Source of the DNA: Neogale vison
Taxonomy: Eukaryota; Chordata; Mammalia; Carnivora; Mustelidae
Reading direction: 5' to 3'
Assembly: GCF_020171115.1 (NCBI RefSeq)
Contig: NC_058095.1
Span: forward strand, 81,458,001-81,522,000
DNA length: 64,000 nucleotides
Shown here: piece by piece, positions 44,636 through 55,039 of the stretch
Numbering within the stretch: position 1 is the first letter of the stretch
Layout of the letters: each line of letters begins with the position of its first letter
Notes under the pieces: generated by a model
Told to the model about the DNA's origin: nothing
Seen by the model: the letters and a program-made list of their open reading frames with translations, nothing else
Databases searched by the model: none
Made by a program: the position numbers and the translations under genes

Positions 44636-45807
44636 GGGGGAGACAAGATTGCGGGGAAGTAGGAGGAGGCACCCTTTCAGCCTATACCCTAAAGTGAGCT
44701 GATTACCTTCCAAAGACCTCCGACCACCCACGAAATCAGCCTGAGATCAGAATAATACACGTCTGGATATCTACCAGAGCGGAAGACACCAGTGGGCAGG
44801 TAAAGTGGAGTGGGAAAGTCAGACTGATACTGGAAGATAAACAAAAGGGGGAGGGAGCCACCAGAGGCGACTCATTGGAAAGTAATATCCCCACGAGAGT
44901 GCCCTGCGCCTGGGGACCAGCATTAACTTGGGAGTCTGGTAGAAAGCACTCAAAAAGAGCAAAGGATCACCAGGGGGAAAATTACGGGAATCGGGGTGTT
45001 AGGGTCGGGGCTAAAGTCCCCAGACCCAGGACAGCCACCTCTGGCACAGAGCCAGAAGAGTGTGGCAGAGAAACCAAGTCTTGGTCCCTGAAACACCAGT
45101 GCACTTGAGAGTGTATGGCGCCCGGCTCCCATGAGGGGCTTGGAGCTTCATGACAGAACAGAAGCACAGCCATTTTGCAGTCCCCTGGGAGTGCCCTGCC
45201 GTGCCATTAGAGTCCGAGTCGTGCCCCGCACCTTCATCTGAGAGAGGTGCACACAAACACCAGCCGGGTCCTCTCGGACCGGAAAGACCAGGCACTCTCA
45301 GCCTGGGCAAGCGGGAAAATCTCAGTGTGAGATCGCTGCTTGGAACTACTCTGGCAGTCTGGAGCTGCCCAAACAGCCACCGCTGCCGTGGTTTTGTGTA
45401 CAAGCAAAAAATACTGAGTCCCCAGGGACCGGAACAGGGAACCTGCTCTGCCAGCAGCCAAGGGGGGGATTTATTTAGGCTTTGCAGCTAGACTGAGGCT
45501 TCTGTCTTAGAGGAAGGTCAGGGTGCAATTTTCTTTCCTCTAAACCTACAAAAACCATCAAAAGTAGTCAGGGCGAGAGAGAAAAACAAAAGTGAACAAA
45601 TATAAAAACCTCCAGACAACAAAAGCCTGAAAAAAAAACAGTTCCCTCAGAGCCCACCCCCTTGAAGGGGGTGGGATGACCTAACTGAGAGAACATCATT
45701 GACTGAAAAACCACCTGGCAGGCCTCCCCTCAGAAAAACAACCAGGAAAGAAAAAACAAAAAAAGACGACAAGAGAACAACCACCACTACTTCACAGGAC
45801 AATTTTT
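44636..45807 (+). mobile_element. L1 'E', part 1: 5'UTR
   Basis: Begins GGGGGAGACAAGATTGCGGG, the plus-strand 5' end of family 2, and follows the long 5'UTR through the donor-like AGG|GTGCAA at 45520-45525. It stops at the TSD 45791-45807, where minus-strand element M is inserted. It resumes at 57941. The sequence is diverged from #3, with CpG losses. Confidence 0.9.
45791..45807. repeat. Left target-site duplication of L1 M
   Basis: TTCACAGGACAATTTTT recurs at 57941-57957. The right copy is followed by ATTG, giving a TTTTT/AT cleavage site, close to the L1 endonuclease preference. Confidence 0.93.
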
Positions 45808-45855
45808 TTTCCAATTTATTTATTTTCAGAAAAACAGTATTCATTATTTTTTCAA

Positions 45856-46701
45856 TGAAGTGTCTTCATTCTCATTGGTTTCCATGAATTGTTTCAGTTC
45901 TTCTTTGATCTCCTGGTTGATCCAAGCATTCTTAAGCAAGGTGGTCTTTAGCTTCCAGGTGTTTGAGTTCCTTCGGAAATTTTCCTTGTGATTGAGCTCC
46001 AGTTTCAAAGCATTGTGATCTGAGAATATGCAGGGAATAATCTCAGTCTTTTGGTATCGGTTGAGTCCTGATTTGTGACCCAGTATGTGGTCTATTCTGG
46101 AGAAGGTTCCGTGTGCACTTGAGAAGAATGAGTATTCTGCTGTTTTAGGGTGGAATGTTCTGTATATATCTATGAGGTCCATCTGGTCCAATGTGTCATT
46201 CAATGCTCTTGTTTCTTTGTTGAGTTTCTGCTTCGATGATCTGTCTAATTCTGAAAGAGGCGTGTTAAGATCACCTACGATTAGTGTATTCATATCAATA
46301 TGACTCTTTATCTTGATTAACAGTTTTCTTAAGTAATTGGCTGCTCCCATATTGGGAGCATAGATATTTACAATTGTTAGATCATCTTGGTGGATAGTCC
46401 CTTTAAGGATTAGGTAGTGTCCTTCTGTATCTCTGACTACTGTCTTTAGTTTGAAGTCTAATTTATCTGATATGAGAATCGCTACCCCAGCCTTCTTTTG
46501 AGTCCCATTGGCATGAAAGATGCTTCTCCACCCCTTCACTTTCAGTCTGCGTGTATCTTTAGGTTCAAAATGGGTCTCTTGTAGACAGCATATGGATGGG
46601 TCCTGTCGTTTTATCCAATCTGCAACCCTGTGCCGTTTTATGGGTGCATTTAGGCCATTCACATTGAGAGTGATTATTGATAAATACGTTTTTATTGACA
46701 T
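45856..46701 (-). pseudogene. L1 ORF2 endonuclease domain fragment (in M)
   Basis: Minus strand, ATG at 46701 (MSIKTYLSIITLNVNGLN), open for about 280 codons. All endonuclease signatures are present (LQETHFEPKD, IVGDLNTPLSEL, AEYSFFSSAHGTFSRIDH, FSDHNALKLEL). It is cut at the codons for NENEDTS and fused to the L1 3' end, so there is no RT domain. The endonuclease frame itself is unbroken. Confidence 0.9.
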
Positions 46702-46780
46702 CGAGTTACCTTTGAAGTCTTTCTTTCTGTAGACTGTCTCTATATTTCTGATCAATGCTATTCTTGGGATTTATCCTCTT

Positions 46781-47574
46781 TTATAGGACCCCCCTTAATA
46801 TTTCCTGCAGCATCGGCTTGGTGGTTTCATAGTCTTTTAATCCTTGCCGGTCTTGGAAACTCTTTATCTCTCCATCCATTTTGAATGTCAGTCTTGCTGG
46901 ATAAAGTATTCTTGGCTGCATGTTCTTCTCGTTTAGTGCCCTGAATATATCTTGCCAGCCTCTTCTGGCTTGCCAGGTCTCTGTGGACAGGTCTGACGTT
47001 ATTCTGATGGGCTTCCCTCTGTAAGTAAGGAGCCTCTTTGCCCTGGCAGCTTTCAAGAGATTATACCTACAATTATAATTTCTCAATTTGACTATCAGGT
47101 GTCGTGATGTTTTTTTGGAGTGTATAATCTTGGGTGGAGACCGTTCAGCCTCTAGTACATGAACGCTGGTTTCATTCGCAAGATTCGGAAAGTTTTCATG
47201 AAGGACTTGTTCCACGACATCTTCTAGACTTCTTTCTTTCTCCTCCCCTTCAGGAATTCCAATAGTTCTGACGTTGGAACGCTTCATGGCATCACTTATT
47301 TCCCTAATTCTGCTTTCGTGGGATCTAAGCTGTTTGTTCCAGGCTTCCTCCTGATCCTTTCTCTCTATCTGTTTGTCTTCCAGATCACTAATTCTATCTT
47401 CTGTCTCAGTTACCCTAGCTTTGAGAGAGTTTAGATTGGACTGGAACTCATTGAGAGCATTGTGGACCTCCTCCCTGGTAGCTTTAAGCTCCGCCCTAAC
47501 ATTGTGAATATCCTCTGGTCGCTTCAGTTCGGCCCTAATCAATTCTGTTTGGTCATCCATAGCTTTCTCCATAT
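46781..47574 (-). pseudogene. L1 ORF1 fragment (second copy in M)
   Basis: Minus strand, missing about the first 47 codons; the sequence begins at EKAMDDQTELIRAEL. A short deletion lies in the coiled coil (RAELKRPEDIHNVRAELKA in place of KATRQDVHN). The RNA-recognition core RTIGIPEGEEKE and the C-terminal domain through LQEILRGVL are open. Confidence 0.88.
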
Positions 47575-48860
47575 TTTTAATTTCGTGAGGAATCTCCACA
47601 CTGTTCTCCAAAGAGGCTCCACCAATTTGCATTCACACCAACAGTGTAAGAGGGTTCCCCTTTCTCCACATCCTCTCCAACACATGTTGTTTCCTGTTTT
47701 GTTAATTTTGGCCATTCTAACTGGTGTAAGGTGATATCTCAATGTGGTTTTAATTTGAATCTCCCTGAGGGCTAATGATGATGAGCACTTTTTCATGTGT
47801 CTGATAGCTATTTGTATGTCTTGATTGGAGAAGTGTCTGTTCATATCTTCTGCCCATTTTTTGATGTGTTTGTCTGTTTCGTGTGGGTTGAGTTTGAGGA
47901 GTTCATTATAGATCCTGGATATCAACCTTTTGTCTGTACTGTCATTTGCAAATATCTTCTCCCATTCCGTGGGTTGCCTGTTTGTTTTGTTGACTGTTTC
48001 CTTTGCTGTGCAGAAGCTTTTGATTTTGATGAAGTCCGAGAAGTTTATTTTCGCTTTTGTTTCCTTTGCCTTTGGAGACATATCTTGAAAGAAGTTGCTG
48101 CGGCTGATATCAAAGAGATTACTGCCTATGTTCTCCTCTAAGATTCTGATAGATTCCTGTCTCACGTTGAGGTCTTTTATCCATTTAGAGTTGATCTTTG
48201 TGTACGGTGTAAGAGAATGGTCGAGTTTCATTCTTCTACATACAGCTGTCCAGTTTTCCCAGCACCATTTATTGAAGAGACTGTCTTTTTTCCACTGTAT
48301 ATTTTTTCCTGTTTTGTCGAAGATTAATTGACCATAGAGTTGAGGGTCCATATCAGGGCTCTCTACTCTGTTCCACTGGTCTATGTGTCTGTTTTGATGC
48401 CAGTACCATGCTGTCTTGATGATCACAGCTTTGTAATAAAGCTTGAAATCAGGTAAGCTGATGCCGCCAGCTTTATTTTTGTTTTGCCACATTTCCTTAG
48501 CGATTCGGGGTCTCTTCTGATTCCATACAAATTTTAGGATAATTTGCTCCAGCTCTTTGAAGAATGCCGATGGAATTTTGATCGGAATGGCATTAAAAGT
48601 ATAGATTGCTCTAGGCAGTATAGACATTTTGACAATGTTTATTCTTCCGATCCAAGAGCATGGAATGGTCTTCCATCTTTTTGTGTCTTCTTCAATTTCT
48701 TTCATGAGTGTTCTATAGTTCCTCAAGTATAGATCCTTTACCTCTTTAGTTAGGTTTATTCCCAGGTATCTTATGGTTCTTGGTGCTATAGTAAATGGAA
48801 TCGATTCTCTAATTTCCCTTTCTGTATTTTCCTTGTTAGTGTATAAGAAAGCCACTGATT
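47575..48860 (-). pseudogene. L1 M ORF2, C-terminal part
   Basis: Minus strand, open from 48855 to the junction at 47575: about 425 codons covering the end of the RT domain, LVQPLW-type sequence and the Cys motif (CWRGCGERGTLLHCWCEC, with a Trp to Cys change). It stops at KLKI, just before LPYDPAIALL, where the sequence switches to ORF1. Its upstream continuation is at 55025. Confidence 0.9.
48845..48860. repeat. Left target-site duplication of L1 #3
   Basis: AAGAAAGCCACTGATT is identical to 55024-55039. Removing 48861-55039 restores a continuous ORF2 in M. Confidence 0.97.
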
Positions 48861-49939
48861 ATAGGACAAGATGGCGGGGTACTAGGAAGAGGCGTCTTTT
48901 CAACTGGTACCCCAAAGTGAGCTGATTACCTACCAAAGAACTCTGATCACCCATGAAATCAGCCTGAGATCAGAATTATACACGTCTGGATCTCTACAGG
49001 GGCAGAAGACGCCAGTGAGCAGGTAAAGCGGAATGGGAACAGCGGACTGATATCGGAAGATAAACAAAAGGGGGAGGGAGCCACCAGAGGCGACCGGTGC
49101 AAAAGTAATACCCCGATACAAGCGAGAGTGCCCTGCGTCTGGGGACCAGCATTAACTCGGAGACTGGTTGAAAGCACTCCAAAAGAGCAAAGGATCGCGG
49201 GGGCAAATTGTGGGAATCGGGGCGGCTAGGGACAGGGGCTTGAGTCCCCGGTCCCAGACGGCCTCCCCGGCGCGGAGGCAGAGAGAGTGCGGCGGAGAAA
49301 CCGGCTCCTGGTCCCTAAGCCGCCAGCGTGCCCCAGAGCGCGGGGTTCCGGCTCCTGTGAGGGGATGGGAGCCGGTCTGCAGAACGCGCGCTAGCCCTAC
49401 CACAAAGCTTGAGATGCGCGTGCACATCGCTCCAGCTCTCCTGGGTTTCTAAGGCCCTGGGGCGCTTCTTGACCCGGGCCATTGTTTCAAAGTCTAAGCC
49501 GCGCGCCCGCGAAACTCTTCCCCGGACAGAGGCGCGCAAAAGCCCAGACTGCGGCTTACGGACCAGCGCCCCGTTCTCAGTGCCCCAGACGCGCGCCCGA
49601 CCCACAGCCGCCTCTGAAAAGAGGTGCGCGCAAGCCGGGCACTCCCAGCCCCGGCCAGCGGCAAAATCTCAGTGTGCGATCGCTGCTTGGAACCTCTCTG
49701 GCGGTCAGGAGCTCCCAGACAGCCGCCACTGCCTTGGCTTTGGGGACGAGCAAAAGATCCTGCGCCCCCAGGGTCTTTAACTTGGAACCTGCACTGCCAG
49801 CGTCCAAGGGGGAATTTATTCAGCTTCTGCACCCAGACTGAGGCTTCTGAGACGGAGATCAGGAAGTGTTCCAGGGTGCACCTTGACTGCACCAGAGTTG
49901 ATACATCCAGCTACATCTGTTCAGTCTTCTCCCACCAAA
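48861..49939 (+). promoter_or_regulatory. Short (spliced-form) 5'UTR of L1 #3
   Basis: 1079 bp, GC- and CpG-rich. Bases 48861-49863 correspond to the outer part of the long 5'UTR and 49864-49939 to its last 76 bp. The join GATCAGG|AAGTG is identical to that in #2. Internal promoter function is inferred from the family. That this copy itself retrotransposed full length, and shares its 5'UTR join with #2, suggests the short form keeps promoter activity. Confidence 0.85.
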
Positions 49940-50869
49940 ATGACTAGGAGGAGGAATGCCCAACAGAAGAAAAATACAGAGGATGGACCTTCCGCAACAG
50001 AGCTAACGGCTATCAACATAGACAATATGTCGGAAAGAGAATTCAGGCTAACAATTATCCAGGCAATAGCTAGGTTGGAGAAAGCCATGGATGACCAAAC
50101 AGAATTGATTAGAGCCGAACTGAAAGCGACCAGACAGGATGTTCACAATGGTAGGGCGGAGCTTAAAGCTACCAGGGAGGAGGTCCACAATGCTCTCAAT
50201 GAGTTCCAATCCAATCTAAACTCTCTCAAAGCTAGGGTAACTGAGACAGAAGATAGAATTAGTGATCTGGAAGACAAACAGATAGAGAGAAAGGATCAGG
50301 AGGAAGCCTGGAACAAACAGCTTAGATCCCACGAAAGCAGAATTAGGGAAATAAGTGATGCCATGAAGCGTTCCAACGTCAGAATTATTGGAATTCCTGA
50401 AGGGGAGGAGAAAGAAAGAAGTCTAGAAGATGTTGTGGAACAAGTCCTTCATGAAAACTTTCCGAGTCTCCCGAATGAAACCAGCGTTCATGTACTAGAG
50501 GCTGAACGGTCTCCACCCAAGATTATACACTCCAAAAAAACATCACGACACCTGATAGTCAAATTGAGAAATTATAATTGTAGGTATAATCTCTTGAAAG
50601 CTGCCAGGGCAAAGAGGCTCCTTACTTACAGAGGGAAGCCCATCAGAATAACGTCAGACCTGTCCACAGAGACCTGGCAAGCCAGAAGAGGCTGGCAAGA
50701 TATATTCAGGGCACTAAATGAGAAGAACATGCAGCCAAGAATACTTTATCCAGCAAGACTGACATTCAAAATGGATGGAGAGATAAAGAGTTTCCAAGAC
50801 CGGCAAGACTTAAAAGACTATGCAACCACCAAGCCGATACTGCAGGAAATATTAAGGGGGGTTCTATAA
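49940..50869 (+). CDS. L1 ORF1p, intact (309 aa)
   Basis: The start is the ATG at 49940 (context ACCAAAATGA; the in-frame upstream codons, back to a TTG at 49883, contain no other ATG). Residues 1-40 are a basic/acidic N-terminus (MTRRRNAQQKKNTEDG). About 40-146 are heptad-rich coiled coil that trimerises. The RNA-recognition motif has its core NVRIIGIPEGEEKE at about 146-159. The C-terminal domain is about 225-309, with STETWQARRGWQDIFRALNE and YPARLTFKMDGEIKSF. Length is close to the usual L1 ORF1p (about 340 aa in human). ORF1p coats L1 RNA in cytoplasmic particles and acts as a nucleic-acid chaperone. No stop or frameshift was seen. Confidence 0.95.
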   Translation: MTRRRNAQQKKNTEDGPSATELTAINIDNMSEREFRLTIIQAIARLEKAMDDQTELIRAELKATRQDVHNGRAELKATREEVHNALNEFQSNLNSLKARVTETEDRISDLEDKQIERKDQEEAWNKQLRSHESRIREISDAMKRSNVRIIGIPEGEEKERSLEDVVEQVLHENFPSLPNETSVHVLEAERSPPKIIHSKKTSRHLIVKLRNYNCRYNLLKAARAKRLLTYRGKPIRITSDLSTETWQARRGWQDIFRALNEKNMQPRILYPARLTFKMDGEIKSFQDRQDLKDYATTKPILQEILRGVL

Positions 50870-50948
50870 AAGAGGAAAAATCCCAAGAATAGCATTGAAC
50901 AGAAATATAGAGACAGTCTACAGAAAGAAAGACTTCAAAGGTAACTCG

Positions 50949-53900
50949 ATGTCAATAAAAACGTATCTATCAATAATCACTCTCAATGTGAATGGCCTAA
51001 ATGCACCCATAAAACGGCACAGGGTTGCAGATTGGATAAAACGACAGGACCCATCCATATGCTGTCTACAAGAGACCCATTTTGAACCTAAAGATACACG
51101 CAGACTGAAAGTGAAGGGGTGGAGAAGCATCTTTCATGCCAATGGGACTCAAAAGAAGGCTGGGGTAGCGATTCTCATATCAGATAAATTAGACTTCAAA
51201 CTAAAGACTGTAGTCAGAGATACAGAAGGACACTACATAATCCTTAAAGGGACTATCCACCAAGATGATCTAACAATTGTAAATATCTATGCTCCCAATA
51301 TGGGAGCAGCCAATTACTTAAGAAAACTGTTAATCAAGATAAAGAGTCATATTGATATGAATACACTAATCGTAGGTGATCTTAACACGCCTCTTTCAGA
51401 ATTAGACAGATCATCGAAGCAGAAAATCAATAAAGAAACAAGAGCATTGAACGACACATTGGACCAGATGGACCTCATAGATATATACAGAACATTCCAC
51501 CCTAAAACAGCAGAATACTCATTCTTCTCAAGTGCACACGGAACCTTCTCCAGAATAGACCACATACTGGGTCACAAATCAGGACTCAGCCGATACCAAA
51601 AGACTGAGATTATTCCCTGCATATTCTCAGATCACAATGCTTTGAAACTGGAGCTCAATCACAAGGAAAAGTTCCGAAGGAACTCAAACACCTGGAAGCT
51701 AAAGACCACCTTGCTTAAGAATGCTTGGATCAACCAGGAGATCAAAGAAGAACTGAAACAATTCATGGAAACCAATGAGAATGAAGACACTTCGGTCCAA
51801 AACCTATGGGATACAGCAAAGGCGGTCCTAAGGGGAAAATATATAGCCATCCAAGCCTTGCTCAAAAAAATTGAAAAATCCAGAACACACCAGCTGTCTC
51901 TACACCTTAAAGAACTGGAGGATCAACAACAAATCAAACCAACTCCACACATAAGAAGGGAAATCATCAAGATTAGAGCTGAGATCAATGAGGGAGAAAC
52001 CAGAGATACAGTAGAACGTATCAATGAAACTAGAAGCTGGTTTTTTGAAAGAATCAATAAGATCGATAAGCCACTGGCTACACTAATCCAAAAGAAAAGA
52101 GAGAAATCCCAAATTCATAAAATTATGAATGAAAGGGGAGAGATCACAACTAACACCAAGGAAGTAGAAACAATCATCAGAAGTTACTACGAACAGTTAT
52201 ATGCCAATAAGCTTAGCAACCTAGATGAAATGGATGCATTCCTGGAAAAATATAAACTACCAAAATTGAACCAGGAAGAAATCGACAACCTGAATAGACC
52301 GATATCTAATAACGAGATTGAAGCAGTGATCAAAAATCTCCCAAAAAACAAGAGCCCAGGACCTGACGGATTCCCTGGGGAATTCTACCAAACCTTCCAA
52401 GAAGAAATAACACCTATTCTCCTGAAGCTGTTTCAAAAAATTGAAGCAGAAGGAAAACTTCCAGACTCTTTCTATGAAGCCAGCATTACCCTGATCCCCA
52501 AACCAGGCAAGGACCATACCAAAAAGGAGAATTTCAGACCAATATCACTGATGAATATGGATGCTAAGATTCTCAACAAGATACTAGCCAACAGGATCCA
52601 ACAACACATTAAAAAGATTATCCACCATGATCAGGTGGGATTCATCCCTGGGCTACAAGGATGGTTCAACATTCGTAAATCAATCAATGTGATACAACAA
52701 ATTAATATGAGAAGAGAGAAGAACCACATGGTCCTCTCAATTGATGCAGAAAAAGCATTTGACAAAATCCAACATCCGTTCCTGATTAAAACGCTTCAAA
52801 GTATAGGGATAGAGGGAACATTCCTGAACCTCATCAAATCTATCTATGAAAGACCCACAGCAAATATCATCCTCAATGGGAAAAAGCTTGCAGCCTTCCC
52901 GTTGAGATCAGGAACAAGACAAGGATGCCCACTTTCACCACTCTTGTTCAACATAGTATTAGAAGTCCTAGCAACAGCAATCAGACAACAGAGAGAAATA
53001 AAAGGTATCCAAATTGGTAATGAAGAAGTCAAACTCTCTCTCTTCGCAGATGACATGATTCTTTATATGGAAAACCCAAAAGACTCCACCCCCAAACTAC
53101 TAGAACTCATACAGCAATTCAGCAGCGTGGCAGGATACAAAGTCAATGTGCAGAAATCAGTGGCTTTCTTATACACTAACAAGGAAAATACAGAAAGGGA
53201 AATTAGAGAATCGATTCCATTTACTATAGCACCAAGAACCATAAGATACCTGGGAATAAACCTAACTAAAGAGGTAAAGGATCTATACTTGAGGAACTAT
53301 AGAACACTCATGAAAGAAATTGAAGAAGACACAAAAAGATGGAGGACCATTCCATGCTCTTGGATCGGAAGAATAAACATCGTTAAAATGTCTATACTGC
53401 CTAGAGCAATCTATACTTTTAATGCCATTCCGATCAAAATTCCACCGGCATTCTTCAAAGAGCTGGAGCAAATAATCCAAAAATTTGTATGGAATCAGAA
53501 GGGACCCCGAATCGCTAAGGAAACGTTGAAAAACAAAAATAAAGCTGGCGGCATCACCTTACCTGATTTCAAGCTTTATTACAAAGCTGTGATCACCAAG
53601 ACAGCATGGTACTGGCATAAAAACAGACACATAGACCAGTGGAACAGAGTAGAGAGCCCTGATATGGACCCTCAACTCTATGGTCAATTAATCTTCGACA
53701 AAACAGGAAAAAATATACAGTGGAAAAAAGACAGTCTCTTCAATAAATGGTGCTGGGAAAGCTGGACAGCTATATGTAGAAGAATGAAACTCGACCATTC
53801 TCTTACACCGTACACAAAGATCAACTCAAAATGGATAAAAGACCTCAACGTGAGACAGGAATCTATCAGAATCTTAGAGGAGAACATAGGCAGTAATCTC

Positions 53901-54772
53901 TTCGATATCAGCCACAGCAACTTCTTTCAAGATACGTCTCCAAAGGCAAAGGAAACAAAAGCAAAAATAGACTTCTGGGACTTCATCAAAATCAAAAGCT
54001 TCTGCACAGCAAAGGAAACAGTCAAAAAAACAAAGAGGCAACCCACGGAATGGGAGAAGATATTTGCAAATGACAGTACAGACAAAAGGTTGATATCCAG
54101 GATCTATAATGAACTCCTCAAACTCAACCCACACGAAACAGACAAACACATCAAAAAATGGGCAGAAGATATGAACAGACACTTCTCCAATCAAGAAATA
54201 CAAATGGCTATCAGACACATGAAAAAATGCTCATCATCATTAGCCCTCAGGAGATTCAAATTAAAACCACATTGAGATATCACCTTACACCAGTTAGAAT
54301 GGCCAAAATTAACAAAACAGGAAACAACATGTGTTGGAGAGGATGTGGAGAAAGGGGAACCCTCTTACACTGTTGGTGGGAATGCAAGTTGGTGCAGCCT
54401 CTTTGGAGAACAGTGTGGAGATTCCTCAAGAAATTAAAAATAGAGCTTCCCTATGACCCTGCAATTGCACTCCTGGGTATTTACCCCAAAGATACAGATG
54501 TAGTGAAAAGAAGGGCCATCTTTACCCCAATGTTTATAGCAGCAATGGCCACAGTCGCCAAACTATGGAAAGAACCAAGATGCCCTTCAACGGATGAATG
54601 GATAAGGAAGATGTGGTCCATATACACTATGGAGTATTATGCCTCCATCAGAAAGGACGAATATCCAACTTTTGTAGCAACATGGACAGGACTGGAAGAG
54701 ATTATGCTGAGTGAAATCAGTCAAGCAGAGAGAGTCAATTATCATATGGTTTCACTCATTTGTGGAGCATAA
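50949..54772 (+). pseudogene. L1 ORF2 (endonuclease-RT), single 1-nt frameshift
   Basis: The start is the ATG at 50949 (MSIKTYLSIITLNVNGLN); the open frame extends upstream only from a TTG. Endonuclease: N15 region, E42 in LQETHF, GDLNTPL, FSDHNALKLEL, all intact. RT: SPGPDGFPGEFYQTFQEE, SLMNMDAKILNKILANRIQQ, SIDAEKAFDKIQHPF, GTRQGCPLSPLLF, catalytic LFADDMILYME. The frame is open to 54275. One G is missing at 54250/54251 (CCCTCAGGAGATT instead of CCCTCAGGGAGATT in relatives). The C-terminal part, with CWRGCGERGTLLHCWWEC and the final SLICGA, continues in another frame to 54772. The deletion lies after the RT domain and before the Cys motif, so a product truncated to about 1,108 aa would keep both catalytic domains. 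Confidence 0.95.
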
Positions 54773-55023
54773 CCAATAGCATGGAGGACAAGGGGCGTTA
54801 GAGAGTAGTAGGGAATTTGGGTAAATTGGAAGGGGAGGTGAACCATGAGAGACTATGGACTCTGAAAAACAGTCTGAGGGGTCTGAAGTGGCGGGGGGGT
54901 GGGAGGTTGGGGTACCAGGTGGTGGGTATTATAGAGGGCACAGCTTGCATGGAGCACTGGGTGTGGTGAAAAAATAATGAATACTGTTTTTCTGAAAATA
55001 AATAAATTGGGAAAAAAAAAAAA
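54773..55023 (+). other. 3'UTR and poly(A) of L1 #3
   Basis: Short 3'UTR with GGCGGGGGGGTGGGAGGTTG at about 54890-54910, a G-quadruplex-type run, then GTACCAGGTGGTGGGTATTA, GAATACTG and AAATAAATAAATTGGG and about 14 A's. The last AATAAA-containing stretch is the likely polyadenylation signal. Confidence 0.85.
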
Positions 55024-55039
55024 AAGAAAGCCACTGATT
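55024..55039. repeat. Right target-site duplication of L1 #3
   Basis: AAGAAAGCCACTGATT, identical to 48845-48860. ORF2 of M resumes on the minus strand directly afterwards. Confidence 0.97.

Larger units (their letters stand above)
48861..55023 (+). mobile_element. Full-length, nearly intact L1 #3 (short 5'UTR form)
   Basis: 6.16 kb, perfect 16-bp TSD, pure poly(A). Order: 5'UTR 48861-49939, ORF1 49940-50869 (intact), 79-bp spacer, ORF2 50949-54772 (one 1-nt deletion), 3'UTR to about 55008, poly(A). It has the spliced-type 5'UTR with the join at 49863/49864. It is the innermost and therefore youngest element of cluster 2, and the least damaged L1 in the window. Confidence 0.97.

Noticed and set aside
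49883..49939. N-terminal extension of L1 #3 ORF1 from 49883
   Set aside because: The codon at 49883 is TTG, not ATG. The first ATG is 49940, matching the start of the other copies.
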